This document shows, piece by piece, positions 8,559 to 17,689 of a stretch of 64,000 nucleotides of DNA; position 1 is the stretch's first letter; every line of letters begins with the position of its first letter. The position numbers and the translations under genes are program-made. Location of the stretch: NCBI RefSeq assembly GCF_029968015.1, contig NZ_JASCIS010000008.1, forward strand, positions 1 to 64,000, in the 5' to 3' direction. The notes under the pieces are model-generated. The model ran no database searches, was not told the DNA's origin, and saw only the letters and a list, made by a program, of their open reading frames with translations. This DNA comes from Streptomyces luteolus. GTDB taxonomy: Bacteria > Actinomycetota > Actinomycetes > Streptomycetales > Streptomycetaceae.

Positions 8559-9467
8559 TCAGCGGGTGGGGCGGATCCCGCGGGTGATCCGGTCGATGGC
8601 GGAGAGCGGGGGTCCGTCGGGGCCCGCGTCGAAGGCGAAGCGGACGACGACCATGCTGCCCGCGCCGCCCGAGGGTGCCGGGAAGGCCAGGGACTGCACG
8701 TATCCGCCGGGGCCCGACGCGGTGGTGACCCGCCAGCGCACGAAGTGCCCTGCGGCGCCCGCGACTTCGACGCGTCCCGAGTCGACCTCGCGGTGGTCCT
8801 TCATGCCGTTGTAGGGCCTGCGGCCGATGCTGTCGCGGTCGTACGCGAGCTCCGCGGCCTCGGCGATGTCCTGCTCGGCGACGCTGCGGGCGGAGGCGTT
8901 GCCGTCGGCGGTCACGGAGTACGTGCCGACCCGGCCGGTCCTGCAGAGGGCGGTGGTGCCGGGGCAGTCGTACTCGTCCTGCGTGACCGCGGTGGGCACC
9001 CGGTCGGCGGGGCGCTCGGCGCGCTCCCAGCCGTCGAGGAGGGGCAGCGAGACGCCGTTCAGCTGGTCGACCAGGACGTCCGCGTCGGCGGTGGGGCTCG
9101 CGGTCGGCGAGGCCGCCGGGGTCGTCGGTGTCGTCGGTGTCGTCGGTGTCGTCGCCGGGTTGGTGGGGCTTTCCGGGGCGGAGGCGGTCGGACCGGGGCC
9201 GGGGCCCGGCTCGCCCCCGCCGCCGAGGACGAAGACGCCGGTGACGATCGCGGCGACGAGCACGAGTCCGGCGGCGCCGAGCGCGACGACCTTGGCCCGG
9301 CCGGACGCCTCACCGGTCGGGGCAGGGGCCTGCGGCGGTCCGGTGTGCACCGCGCCGGGTGGGCCCGCGGCGCGCGTGTGCTCGGTCCACGCGGCGCCGT
9401 CCCACCAGCGCTCCAGGGACGGTGCCGCGGGGTCCGGGAACCAGCCGGGCGGGGTCGTCATGCTCAT
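8559..9467 (-). CDS. DUF2510 membrane-anchored protein
   Basis: 302 aa from ATG 9467 (AAGG 7 nt upstream; GTG 9473 also possible). Begins with a DUF2510 motif (PPGWFPDPAAPSLERWWDG, WTEHTR), then one transmembrane helix (ALGAAGLVLVAAIVTGVFVL), a linker of TTP repeats coded by a 9-nt tandem repeat near 9116-9155, and an extracytoplasmic domain with two Cys (YDCPGTTALCRTG). Typical of secreted or anchored actinobacterial proteins of unknown role. Convergent with the aldolase-like gene; the 142-nt gap between them has no clear signal. Confidence 0.82.
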   Translation of the reverse strand: MSMTTPPGWFPDPAAPSLERWWDGAAWTEHTRAAGPPGAVHTGPPQAPAPTGEASGRAKVVALGAAGLVLVAAIVTGVFVLGGGGEPGPGPGPTASAPESPTNPATTPTTPTTPTTPAASPTASPTADADVLVDQLNGVSLPLLDGWERAERPADRVPTAVTQDEYDCPGTTALCRTGRVGTYSVTADGNASARSVAEQDIAEAAELAYDRDSIGRRPYNGMKDHREVDSGRVEVAGAAGHFVRWRVTTASGPGGYVQSLAFPAPSGGAGSMVVVRFAFDAGPDGPPLSAIDRITRGIRPTR

Positions 9468-9565
9468 CCGCACACCTTAAGTGGGGTGCCGCCCGGCGGG
9501 GAGGGAGCCCTCGGACGCCGTACGAGCAGGGCTCTCGGCCCGTACGGCGTCCTGGGGCGGCCCTC

Positions 9566-10381
9566 CTACAGCGGCGTCACGTACGCGCCCGCGATGCCGC
9601 CGTCGACGAGGAAGTCCGTGGCGTTCACGAACGAGGAGTCGTCGCTGGCGAGGAACGCGACCGCCGCGGCGATCTCCTCGGCCTCGGCGAAGCGGCCCAC
9701 CGGGACGTGCACGAGGCGGCGCGCGGCGCGCTCCGGGTCCTTGGCGAACAGCTCCTGGAGCAGCGGGGTGTTGACCGGCCCGGGGCACAGCGCGTTGACC
9801 CGGATGCCTTCGCGGGCGAACTGCACGCCGAGCTCGCGGGACATGGCGAGGACGCCGCCCTTGGACGCGGTGTACGAGATCTGCGAGGTGGCCGCGCCCA
9901 TCCGCGCCACGAACGACGCGGTGTTGATGATGGAGCCGCGGCGCTGCTCGCGCATGTACGGGATGGCGGCCTTGCAGCAGAGGTAGACCGAGGTGAGGTT
10001 GACCTCCTGGACGCGCTTCCACGCCTCCAGGCCGGTCTCCAGGATCGAGTCGTCGTCGGGGGGCGAGATGCCGGCGTTGTTGAAGGCGATGTCGACGCTG
10101 CCGTACGTGTCGTACGCGGTCCTGAAGAGCGCCTCGACCTGCTCGGCGTCGGTGACGTCGACCTGCACGAAGGTGCCGCCGACCTCCTCGGCGGCGGTCT
10201 TGCCCGCACGCTCGTCGATGTCGGCGCACACCACGTTCGCGCCCTCGGAGGCGAGGCGGCGGGCCGTGGCGAGGCCGATGCCGCTGCCCGCCCCGGTGAT
10301 GACGGCGGTACGGCCGACGAGGCGGCGGCAGACGGGGGTCTGGGGGGCACCCCCAGGAGAGGTCACAGTCTGGTCGGTCAT
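9566..10381 (-). CDS. SDR family oxidoreductase (ethanolamine cluster)
   Basis: 271 aa short-chain dehydrogenase. The cofactor motif TGAGSGIG, NNAGISPP and the catalytic SYTASKGG (Tyr and Lys) are all present; DIDERAG after beta-2 suggests NAD. In this operon it most likely oxidises the alcohol of gamma-glutamyl-ethanolamide to the aldehyde; this is inference from its neighbours. It starts 5 nt after the ALDH stop, third gene after glnA4. The first 20 residues (SPGGAPQTPV) are coded by a near-palindrome CTGGGGGTGCCCCCCAG and are absent from most SDRs, so the N-terminal extension may be repeat-derived. Confidence 0.88.
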   Translation of the reverse strand: MTDQTVTSPGGAPQTPVCRRLVGRTAVITGAGSGIGLATARRLASEGANVVCADIDERAGKTAAEEVGGTFVQVDVTDAEQVEALFRTAYDTYGSVDIAFNNAGISPPDDDSILETGLEAWKRVQEVNLTSVYLCCKAAIPYMREQRRGSIINTASFVARMGAATSQISYTASKGGVLAMSRELGVQFAREGIRVNALCPGPVNTPLLQELFAKDPERAARRLVHVPVGRFAEAEEIAAAVAFLASDDSSFVNATDFLVDGGIAGAYVTPL

Positions 10382-10386
10382 GTGCG

Positions 10387-11772
10387 TCAGGCCTCCGTGC
10401 TTTCCGTGCTGATGAAGACGTTCTTGGTCTCGGTGAAGGCGGTCAGGGCGTCGGGGCCGAGTTCGCGGCCGAGGCCGGACTGCTGGTAGCCGCCGAACGG
10501 GGTCCAATAGCGCACGCTGGCATGCGAGTTGACGGACAGGTTGCCCGCGCGGACGGCCTGCGAGACGCGGATCGCGCGCCCCGAGTCCCGGGTCCAGATC
10601 GAGCCGGAGAGGCCGTACTCGGTGGCGTTGGCGAGCCGCACCGCGTCCGCCTCGTCCTCGAACGGAAGGACCACGGCGACCGGCCCGAAGACCTCTTCGG
10701 CGGCGACGGGCGCGGCCGGGTCGACGCCGGTGACGACGGTCGGCGGGAACCAGAAGCCGGGGCCCTCGGGCGCGCTGCCGGTGATCGTGTCCAGGTCGCC
10801 GGTGACGTACGAACGCACCCGCTCCAGCTGGACCTTGGAGATCAGCGGGCCCATCTGGGTCTTCTCCTCGGCGGGGTCGCCGACGACCACCGACTCGATG
10901 GCCGGGCCGAGCCGCTCCATGAAGCGGTCGTACGCGGAGCGCTGCACGAGGACGCGGGTGCGGGCGCAGCAGTCCTGGCCGGAGTTGTCGAGGAAGGACA
11001 TCGGGGTGGCGGCAGCGGCGGCCTCGATGTCCGCGTCGGCGAAGACGATGTTGGGGCTCTTGCCGCCGAGTTCGAGGGTCACGCGCTTCACGCGGTCCGC
11101 GCACGTGGCCATGATCTGCTTGCCGACGCGGGTGGAGCCGGTGAACACGATCTTGGCGACGCCGGGGTGCTCGACGAGCGCGTTCCCCGTGACGTCCCCG
11201 GCGCCCGGCAGGACCTGGAAGAGGTGCTCGGGAAGGCCGGATTCCAGGGCGAGTTCGGCCAGGCGCAGGGCGGTGAGCGGGGTGGTCTCGGCGGGCTTGA
11301 GGAGGACGGCGTTGCCCGCGGCGAGCGCGGGTGCGGTGCCCCAGGCGGCGATCGGCATCGGGAAGTTCCAGGGCGCGATGACGCCGACGACGCCGAGGGG
11401 TTCGAGGAGGGTGACGTTCAGGCCGCCGGGTACGGGGATCTGGCGGCCGCTGAGACGTTCCACTCCCCCGGCGGCGTAGTCGAGGAGGTCGCGGACGTTG
11501 CCCGCCTCCCAGCGGGCGTTGCCGATGGTGTGCCCGGCCTCCCGGACTTCCAGCCGGGCCAGTTCCTCCAGGTGCTCGTCGACCTTCACGGCGAAGCGGC
11601 GCAGGGCCCGCGCCCGGTCGGCGGGGGCGAGGGCGGACCATGTCCGCTGGGCCGCGGCGGCCCGTACGACGGCCGTGTCGACCTCGTGCACGGTGGTCGC
11701 CGGGACCGTCGCGACCAGCTCTTCGGTGGCCGGGTTCAGTACGTGGTGCTCGTACGACAACAGGGGCCTCAC
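10387..11772 (-). CDS. Aldehyde dehydrogenase (ethanolamine cluster)
   Basis: 461 aa NAD(P)-dependent aldehyde dehydrogenase. Landmarks: PWNFPMPIAAWG, the cofactor loop FTGSTRVGKQ, the general-base region TLELGGKSPN and catalytic Cys in NSGQDCCARTRV. GTG start chosen because it overlaps the glnA4 stop in GTGA; the open frame extends on upstream only as a shadow of glnA4. Likely converts gamma-glutamyl-aminoacetaldehyde to the acid, in parallel to PuuC in putrescine breakdown. No fused domain. Confidence 0.9.
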   Translation of the reverse strand: MRPLLSYEHHVLNPATEELVATVPATTVHEVDTAVVRAAAAQRTWSALAPADRARALRRFAVKVDEHLEELARLEVREAGHTIGNARWEAGNVRDLLDYAAGGVERLSGRQIPVPGGLNVTLLEPLGVVGVIAPWNFPMPIAAWGTAPALAAGNAVLLKPAETTPLTALRLAELALESGLPEHLFQVLPGAGDVTGNALVEHPGVAKIVFTGSTRVGKQIMATCADRVKRVTLELGGKSPNIVFADADIEAAAAATPMSFLDNSGQDCCARTRVLVQRSAYDRFMERLGPAIESVVVGDPAEEKTQMGPLISKVQLERVRSYVTGDLDTITGSAPEGPGFWFPPTVVTGVDPAAPVAAEEVFGPVAVVLPFEDEADAVRLANATEYGLSGSIWTRDSGRAIRVSQAVRAGNLSVNSHASVRYWTPFGGYQQSGLGRELGPDALTAFTETKNVFISTESTEA

Positions 11773-13172
11773 ATGCGTTCGAAGGAGCGGCGCAGCTCCC
11801 AGTCGGTCACCGCGGCGTCGAACGCGTCGAGTTCGACCCGCGCCATGTTGCGGTAGTGGGCGACGACTTCGTCTCCGAAGGCGGCCTTGGCGATGGGGCT
11901 GTTCTCCCAGAGTTCGGCGGCCTCCCTGAGGGTGGTGGGGACGTGCTCGAAGTCGGCGGTGTAGGCGTTGCCGGGGCAGGCCTCGGGGAGTTCGAGCTGC
12001 TGCTCTATTCCGTACAGGCCCGCGGCGACCAGGCCCGCGACCGCGAGGTGCGGGTTGACGTCGCCGCCGGGCAGCCGGTTCTCGAACCGCATCGAGCGGC
12101 CGTGGCCGACGACGCGGAGGGCGCAGGTGCGGTTGTCGTACCCCCAGGCCACGGCCGTCGGCGCGAACGAGCCCGGCTGGAACCGCTTGTACGAGTTGAT
12201 GTTGGGGGCGTAGAGGAGGGAGAAGTCGCGGAGTGCGGCGAGCTGGCCTGCGAGGAAGTGGCGCATGACGGGCGACATGCCTCCCCCAAGCTCTCGGCTC
12301 CGCTCGAGCAGGGGGGACCCCCATCCGCCGTCTCCCGGCATCACGTTGGTGCCGTCGGCGTCGGCGAGCGAGAGGTGGATGTGGCAGGAGTTGCCCTCGC
12401 GCTCGTTGTACTTGGCCATGAAGGTGAGGGAGAGGCCCTCCTGGGCGGCGATCTCCTTCGAGCCGGTCTTGTAGATCGCGTGCTGGTCGCAGGTGACGAG
12501 GGCCTCGTCGTAGCGGAAGGCGATCTCGTGCTGACCGGGGTTGCACTCGCCCTTGGCCGACTCGACGGTGAGGCCCGCGCCCGCCATCTCGTTGCGGATC
12601 CGGCGCAGGAGCGGCTCCACTCGGCCGGTGCCGAGGACGGAGTAGTCGACGTTGTACTGATTGACCGGGGTCAGGCCCTTGTAGTCGGCGTCCCAGGCCT
12701 GCTCGTAGCTGTCCTTGAAGACGATGAACTCCAGCTCGGTGCCGACCTGGGCGGTGTAGCCGAGCTCGGCGAGCCGGTCGAGCTGGCGGCGCAGGATCTG
12801 CCGGGGGGCGGCCACCACGGGTGAGCCGTCGTTCCAGGCGAGGTCGGCGATCAGCATCGCGGTGCCGTCGTTCCACGGGACCCGGCGCAGGGTGGTGAGG
12901 TCGGGGACCATCGCGAAGTCGCCGTAGCCGGTCTCCCAGCTGGACATCGCGTATCCGTCGACGGTGTTCATCTCGGCGTCCACGGCGAGCAGGTAGTTGC
13001 AGCCCTCCGTGCCGTGCTCCAGGACGTCGTCGAGGAAGAAGCGGGCGGCGAACCGCTTGCCCTGAAGGCGCCCCTGCATGTCCGGAAAGGCCAGGACGAC
13101 GGTGTCGATCTCGCCGCTCGCGACGAGGGCGCGCAGCTCCTCGACGGTGAGCGGCGGTGTGCGGTCTGCCAC
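11769..13172 (-). CDS. glnA4: GlnA4-type gamma-glutamyl amine ligase (glutamine synthetase-like)
   Basis: 467 aa, glutamine synthetase fold, but of the group that glutamylates amines rather than ammonia. Metal and substrate motifs include VGTELEFIVFKDSYE, KGECNPGQHEIAFR, HIHLSLADADG and SYKRFQPGSFAP; no adenylylation Tyr motif of the GlnA type is visible. Gene order and neighbours match S. coelicolor glnA4, reported to make gamma-glutamyl-ethanolamide. First gene of glnA4-ALDH-SDR; divergent from the FadR-type regulator. Residues about 283-297 (GWGSPLLERSRELGG) are coded by an interspersed repeat inserted in frame, next to an active-site-adjacent loop. Confidence 0.93.
   Translation of the reverse strand: MADRTPPLTVEELRALVASGEIDTVVLAFPDMQGRLQGKRFAARFFLDDVLEHGTEGCNYLLAVDAEMNTVDGYAMSSWETGYGDFAMVPDLTTLRRVPWNDGTAMLIADLAWNDGSPVVAAPRQILRRQLDRLAELGYTAQVGTELEFIVFKDSYEQAWDADYKGLTPVNQYNVDYSVLGTGRVEPLLRRIRNEMAGAGLTVESAKGECNPGQHEIAFRYDEALVTCDQHAIYKTGSKEIAAQEGLSLTFMAKYNEREGNSCHIHLSLADADGTNVMPGDGGWGSPLLERSRELGGGMSPVMRHFLAGQLAALRDFSLLYAPNINSYKRFQPGSFAPTAVAWGYDNRTCALRVVGHGRSMRFENRLPGGDVNPHLAVAGLVAAGLYGIEQQLELPEACPGNAYTADFEHVPTTLREAAELWENSPIAKAAFGDEVVAHYRNMARVELDAFDAAVTDWELRRSFERM
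12282..12330 (-). repeat. Interspersed repeat translated in frame inside glnA4
   Basis: Minus strand CCCTGCTCGAGCGGAGCCGA followed by GAGCTTGGGGGAGG closely matches the centre of the MITE-like element at about 2951-2994 (plus strand). Length of the extra piece is about 45 nt, a multiple of three, and it keeps the frame, encoding GWGSPLLERSRELGG between VMPGDG and GMSPVMRHFL. Confidence 0.75.
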
Positions 13173-13207
13173 GGGGGTCTCCTCCTTGGGCGGTCCGGAG
13201 GCTTTAA

Positions 13208-13223
13208 GGTATGCATGAGAACC
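13208..13223. promoter_or_regulatory. Candidate FadR-type operator
   Basis: GGTATGCATGAGAACC lies in the 77-nt gap between divergent glnA4 and the FadR-type regulator. GGT and ACC half-sites around a palindromic ATGCAT resemble operators of this class. It is the obvious place for autoregulation and control of glnA4, but the match is weak. Confidence 0.35.
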
Positions 13224-13249
13224 ATTCCTTGGGAAGGGGGAAACGCTCG

Positions 13250-13981
13250 ATGTCCACGACCGAGGGAGCGCAGCGCCTCCCGCGCGTCCTGCGCCCGGTC
13301 CGCGCGGGCAACGGCTTCGAGGAGGCGCTGGAGCAGATCCTCCAGGTGGTCCGGCTCGGCCTCGTGCCCGCGGGCGAACGGCTGCCCGCGGAGCGGGAGT
13401 TGGCGGAGCAGCTCGGCATCAGCCGGGTCACGTTGCGCGAGGTGCTCAAGGTGCTGCAGGACCAGGGCCTGGTGGAGAGCCGGCGCGGGCGGTACGGCGG
13501 CACGTTCGTGCTGCCCCGCGACGGCGGCGCGGGCGGCGAGGACGAGTTGCGGCGCCGCCTGAAGGACGTCGACCTGGAGGACGTCCTGCGTTTCCGCGAG
13601 GTCCTGGAGACGGGGGCGGCCGAGCTGTGTGCGGGGCAGGGCCGCCTGTCGAAGGAGCAGGAGGACCGCCTCCTGGACGCGCTGGCGGCGACGCAGGACG
13701 CTCCGCTCGCGGAGTACCGGCGCCTCGACACCCTCTTCCACCTCACGCTCGCCGAGCTGTCCGGTTCGCCGACCCTTGCCGGGCAGTATGCGGCGGTCCG
13801 GGCCACGGTGAACGATCTGCTCGACTGCATCCCGCTGCTCGTACGCAACTTGGAGCACTCGCAGCAGCAGCACGCGACGCTGGTGGCGGCGGTGCTGGAC
13901 CGCGATGCGGGGGCTGCGCGGCGGGTCATGCGGGAGCACTGCTGCGGGACGGCGGCGCTGTTGCGGGGGTTCTTGGCGTAG
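13250..13981 (+). CDS. FadR/GntR family transcriptional regulator
   Basis: 243 aa from ATG 13250 (GAAGGGGG 9 nt upstream; an in-frame ATG at 13211 lacks a site). N-terminal winged helix with ERLPAERELAEQLGISRVTL and the wing VESRRGRYGGTFV, then an all-helical FCD ligand domain with the His/Asp metal residues (FREVLETGAAELC, TLFHLTLAELSG, MREHCCG). Divergent from glnA4 and upstream of the permease-hydrolase pair, so it probably controls the amine pathway. Ligand unknown; a glutamylated intermediate or ethanolamine would fit. Confidence 0.9.
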   Translation: MSTTEGAQRLPRVLRPVRAGNGFEEALEQILQVVRLGLVPAGERLPAERELAEQLGISRVTLREVLKVLQDQGLVESRRGRYGGTFVLPRDGGAGGEDELRRRLKDVDLEDVLRFREVLETGAAELCAGQGRLSKEQEDRLLDALAATQDAPLAEYRRLDTLFHLTLAELSGSPTLAGQYAAVRATVNDLLDCIPLLVRNLEHSQQQHATLVAAVLDRDAGAARRVMREHCCGTAALLRGFLA

Positions 13982-14027
13982 GGGTTCCCGGGCCGCGGCC
14001 CCGCCCCGTCGACTCGGTCACCGCCGA

Positions 14028-14065
14028 TCGCCCTGCGGGCTCGCCCTCAGGCGCCGGACGGGCTG
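14028..14065 (-). repeat. Interspersed GC-rich repeat, copy A
   Basis: On the minus strand this reads CAGCCCGTCCGGCGCCTGAG followed by GGCGAGCCCGCAGGGCGA, nearly identical to two tandem copies at 26551-26631 and related to the start of the minisatellite at 62357. Such elements are common between Streptomyces genes. A strong GGGGGCTCCGCCCCC hairpin follows at about 14114-14128. Confidence 0.8.
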
Positions 14066-14135
14066 ATTCCTTTCCCCTCCCCGCCCCTTCCCGAAAAGCC
14101 TGCGGCGCTTCGGGGGCTCCGCCCCCGGACCCCCG

Positions 14136-14199
14136 CTCCTCAAACGCCGGAGGGGCTGAATTTGGCCCGCATAATTGAGCCCCTCCGGCGTTTGAGGAG
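14136..14199. terminator. Bidirectional terminator-like inverted repeat
   Basis: Perfect 22-bp inverted repeat (arms 14136-14157 and 14178-14199, beginning CTCCTCAAACGCCGG) around a 20-nt AT-richer loop. It separates the FadR-type regulator from the permease gene. The 343-nt gap holds this, the GC-rich repeat and the promoter region of the permease. Confidence 0.75.
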
Positions 14200-14324
14200 G
14201 CCCGTCCGGCAGGACTTCGGGAAGGGGCGGGTAGGGGAGAAAAAGCGCCGCAGGCCTTGCGCCGCACCCGCCCCCACCGCAAAGGTATGGAACCACTCCA
14301 TTGACCGACGCGGGAGCCCCTGCC

Positions 14325-15785
<1,461 letters not shown>

Positions 15786-15816
15786 AGCGCCGTACGGCGA
15801 CGAGGGAGCGTGAGCG

Positions 15817-16515
15817 GTGGCTGTCAGGCCGTTGATCGGGGTCAGCACCTATCTGGAGGCGAGCGCGCGCTGGGGCGTGTGGGACCTGGAGACGGCGCTG
15901 CTGCCGGCCGGCTATCCGCGCCTGGTGCAGTCGGCGGGCGGCGTCGCCGCGATGCTGCCGCCGGACGACCCGGCGCACGCGGCGGCCGCCGTCGCCCGCG
16001 TCGACGGTCTGGTGATCGCGGGCGGCGAGGACGTCGAGCCGGTGCGGTACGGCGCCGCGCCCGAGCAGCGCAGCGGCCCGCCGAACCAGGCCCGGGACAG
16101 CTGGGAACTCGCCCTGATCGACGCCGCGTTGGCCTCCGGCACCCCCCTGCTCGGCATCTGCCGCGGCATGCAGCTCCTGAACGTCGCCCTCGGCGGCACC
16201 CTCGTCCAGCACCTGGAAGGGCACGCCGCCGAGAAGGGCGTCTTCGGCAGCCACCCGGTCAAGCCGGTGCCGGGCACGCGGTACGCCTCGATCGTGCCGG
16301 ACGAGGGCCACGTACCGACGTACCACCACCAGGCCGTCGACCGCCTCGGCCGAAACCTCGTGGCCTCGGCATACGCGGCCGACGGCACGGTGGAAGCGGT
16401 CGAACTGCCCGGACTCGCCTGGGTGTTGGGGGTCCAGTGGCATCCGGAGATGGGGGTGGACGTGCGGGTGATGCGAGCACTGGTGGAAGCTTCGGGCCCA
16501 CCTCGGGCCCACTGA
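15817..16515 (+). CDS. Class-I amidotransferase-like gamma-glutamyl hydrolase (PuuD-like)
   Basis: 232 aa, peptidase C26 family. Nucleophile C115 in LLGICRGMQLLN, and the His-Glu pair in GVQWHPEMG, with RYASIVPDEGHVPTYHHQAV before it. PuuD-type enzymes cut the gamma-glutamyl bond after amine oxidation and return glutamate. In this cluster it would release glycine and glutamate from gamma-glutamyl-glycine. GTG start, 31 nt after the permease, so an operon is likely. Normal length, all catalytic residues present. Confidence 0.88.
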   Translation: MAVRPLIGVSTYLEASARWGVWDLETALLPAGYPRLVQSAGGVAAMLPPDDPAHAAAAVARVDGLVIAGGEDVEPVRYGAAPEQRSGPPNQARDSWELALIDAALASGTPLLGICRGMQLLNVALGGTLVQHLEGHAAEKGVFGSHPVKPVPGTRYASIVPDEGHVPTYHHQAVDRLGRNLVASAYAADGTVEAVELPGLAWVLGVQWHPEMGVDVRVMRALVEASGPPRAH

Positions 16516-16558
16516 GCCCTCGGGCTCGCTGCCTCCTCTGGTCTTGCGGGGCTCAGGG

Positions 16559-16600
16559 CTCGCTGGGCTCCTCGGGTCTTGCCGACTCGCTGGGCTCCTC
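16559..16600 (+). repeat. Short direct repeat
   Basis: CTCGCTGGGCTCCTC occurs at 16559-16573 and again at 16586-16600, 27 nt apart, in the 108-nt gap between two convergent genes. Related CTCGCTG/GGGCTC pieces lie on both sides. No function evident. Confidence 0.6.
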
Positions 16601-16623
16601 AGACCTCCCAAGCCCCCCAGACC

Positions 16624-17619
16624 TCACTGAGCCCGTCGCGTCAGCGACAGCAAGTCCCGCCCGGGGCCCGTGGGCCGTTGGCCCGAGCGCCATACCGCGC
16701 GCAGGGCGCGGCGCAGGTCGACGCCCTCGACCGGGATCTGGATGAGCCGGTGCGCGGCCAGCTCCTCGGCCACGGCGAGTTCGCTGAGCACCGCCGGGCC
16801 CGCGCCGCTGGCGACGGCCGCCTTGAGCGCGGTGGTCGAGGTGAGTTCGAGCAGGGGCGCGGCGAGGCCGCCGTGCTCGGCGAGTGCCGCGTCCAGGACC
16901 TCCCGGGTGCCGGAGCCCTCCTCGCGCAGGATCAGCCCGGTGGCGGCGAGTTCGGCCGGGGCCAGCGGTGCGCGCCGCCTGGCCCACGGGTGGTCGGGCC
17001 CGACGACCACGACGAGCCGGTCCCGGGCGACGACCGCGCCGCGCAGGCCCCGCGGCGCCGTCAGCCCCTCGACGAAGCCGAGGTCGGCCTCGTCGGCGAG
17101 GAGCCGCTCCACGACGGCCGCGGAGTTCCCGGAGAGCAAGGACACCGCGGTGTCCGGCCGCTCCCGGCGCAGCGCGATCAGCCAGCCGGGCATCAGATAC
17201 TCGGCGACGGTCATGCTCGCCGCGACCCGCAGCCGGGAGTCGCGGCGGTCCCGCAGCGCCTGCGCGCCCGCGTCGAACGCCTCGGCGGCCTCGACGACGC
17301 GGCGCGCCCAGTCCGTGACGAGCACGCCCACGTCGGTGAGCCGCGAGCCGCGCGGCGAACGCTCCACCAGGCCGACGCCCAACTGCCGTTCCATGGCCCG
17401 GATCCGGTTGCTCGCGGCGGGCTGGCTGATGCCGAGCTCCGCGGCCGCGCGGCCCAGGCTGCCGAGCCGGGCGACGGCGAGCAGCAGTTGCAGCGCGCCG
17501 AGTTCGGGCACCCGGTGGGCGAGACGCGCGTCCCCCGCCGAATCCCCGGTCCCGTTCCCCCAGCCGTTCGCCGCGCCCGTCACGCCCGCCGCCGTCCCCT
17601 CGTCCCGCCTGTCGCTCAT
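16624..17619 (-). CDS. LysR family transcriptional regulator
   Basis: 331 aa. Winged HTH near residues 35-95 (LGSLGRAAAELGISQPAASN, RIRAMERQLGVGLVERSPRG), then a LysR effector domain (LRVAASMTVAEYLMPGWLIA; LVVVVGPDHPWARRR). The N-terminus up to about residue 30 is a variable Gly/Asn-rich extension, and a later start is possible. Divergent from the TDT transporter gene 70 nt away, which it probably regulates in response to an organic acid or anion. Confidence 0.9.
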   Translation of the reverse strand: MSDRRDEGTAAGVTGAANGWGNGTGDSAGDARLAHRVPELGALQLLLAVARLGSLGRAAAELGISQPAASNRIRAMERQLGVGLVERSPRGSRLTDVGVLVTDWARRVVEAAEAFDAGAQALRDRRDSRLRVAASMTVAEYLMPGWLIALRRERPDTAVSLLSGNSAAVVERLLADEADLGFVEGLTAPRGLRGAVVARDRLVVVVGPDHPWARRRAPLAPAELAATGLILREEGSGTREVLDAALAEHGGLAAPLLELTSTTALKAAVASGAGPAVLSELAVAEELAAHRLIQIPVEGVDLRRALRAVWRSGQRPTGPGRDLLSLTRRAQ

Positions 17620-17689
17620 AACTCCAGCTTATGCCCTCATAGCAACATCCCCCCTGGTGAGGGCAGGACGGCGGCGGGACGCTGAGGCC

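Noticed and set aside
10387..12876. One 829-aa protein spanning glnA4 and aldehyde dehydrogenase frames
   Set aside because: Only the part from GTG 11772 shows ALDH similarity; the upstream part is a shadow of glnA4 in another frame.
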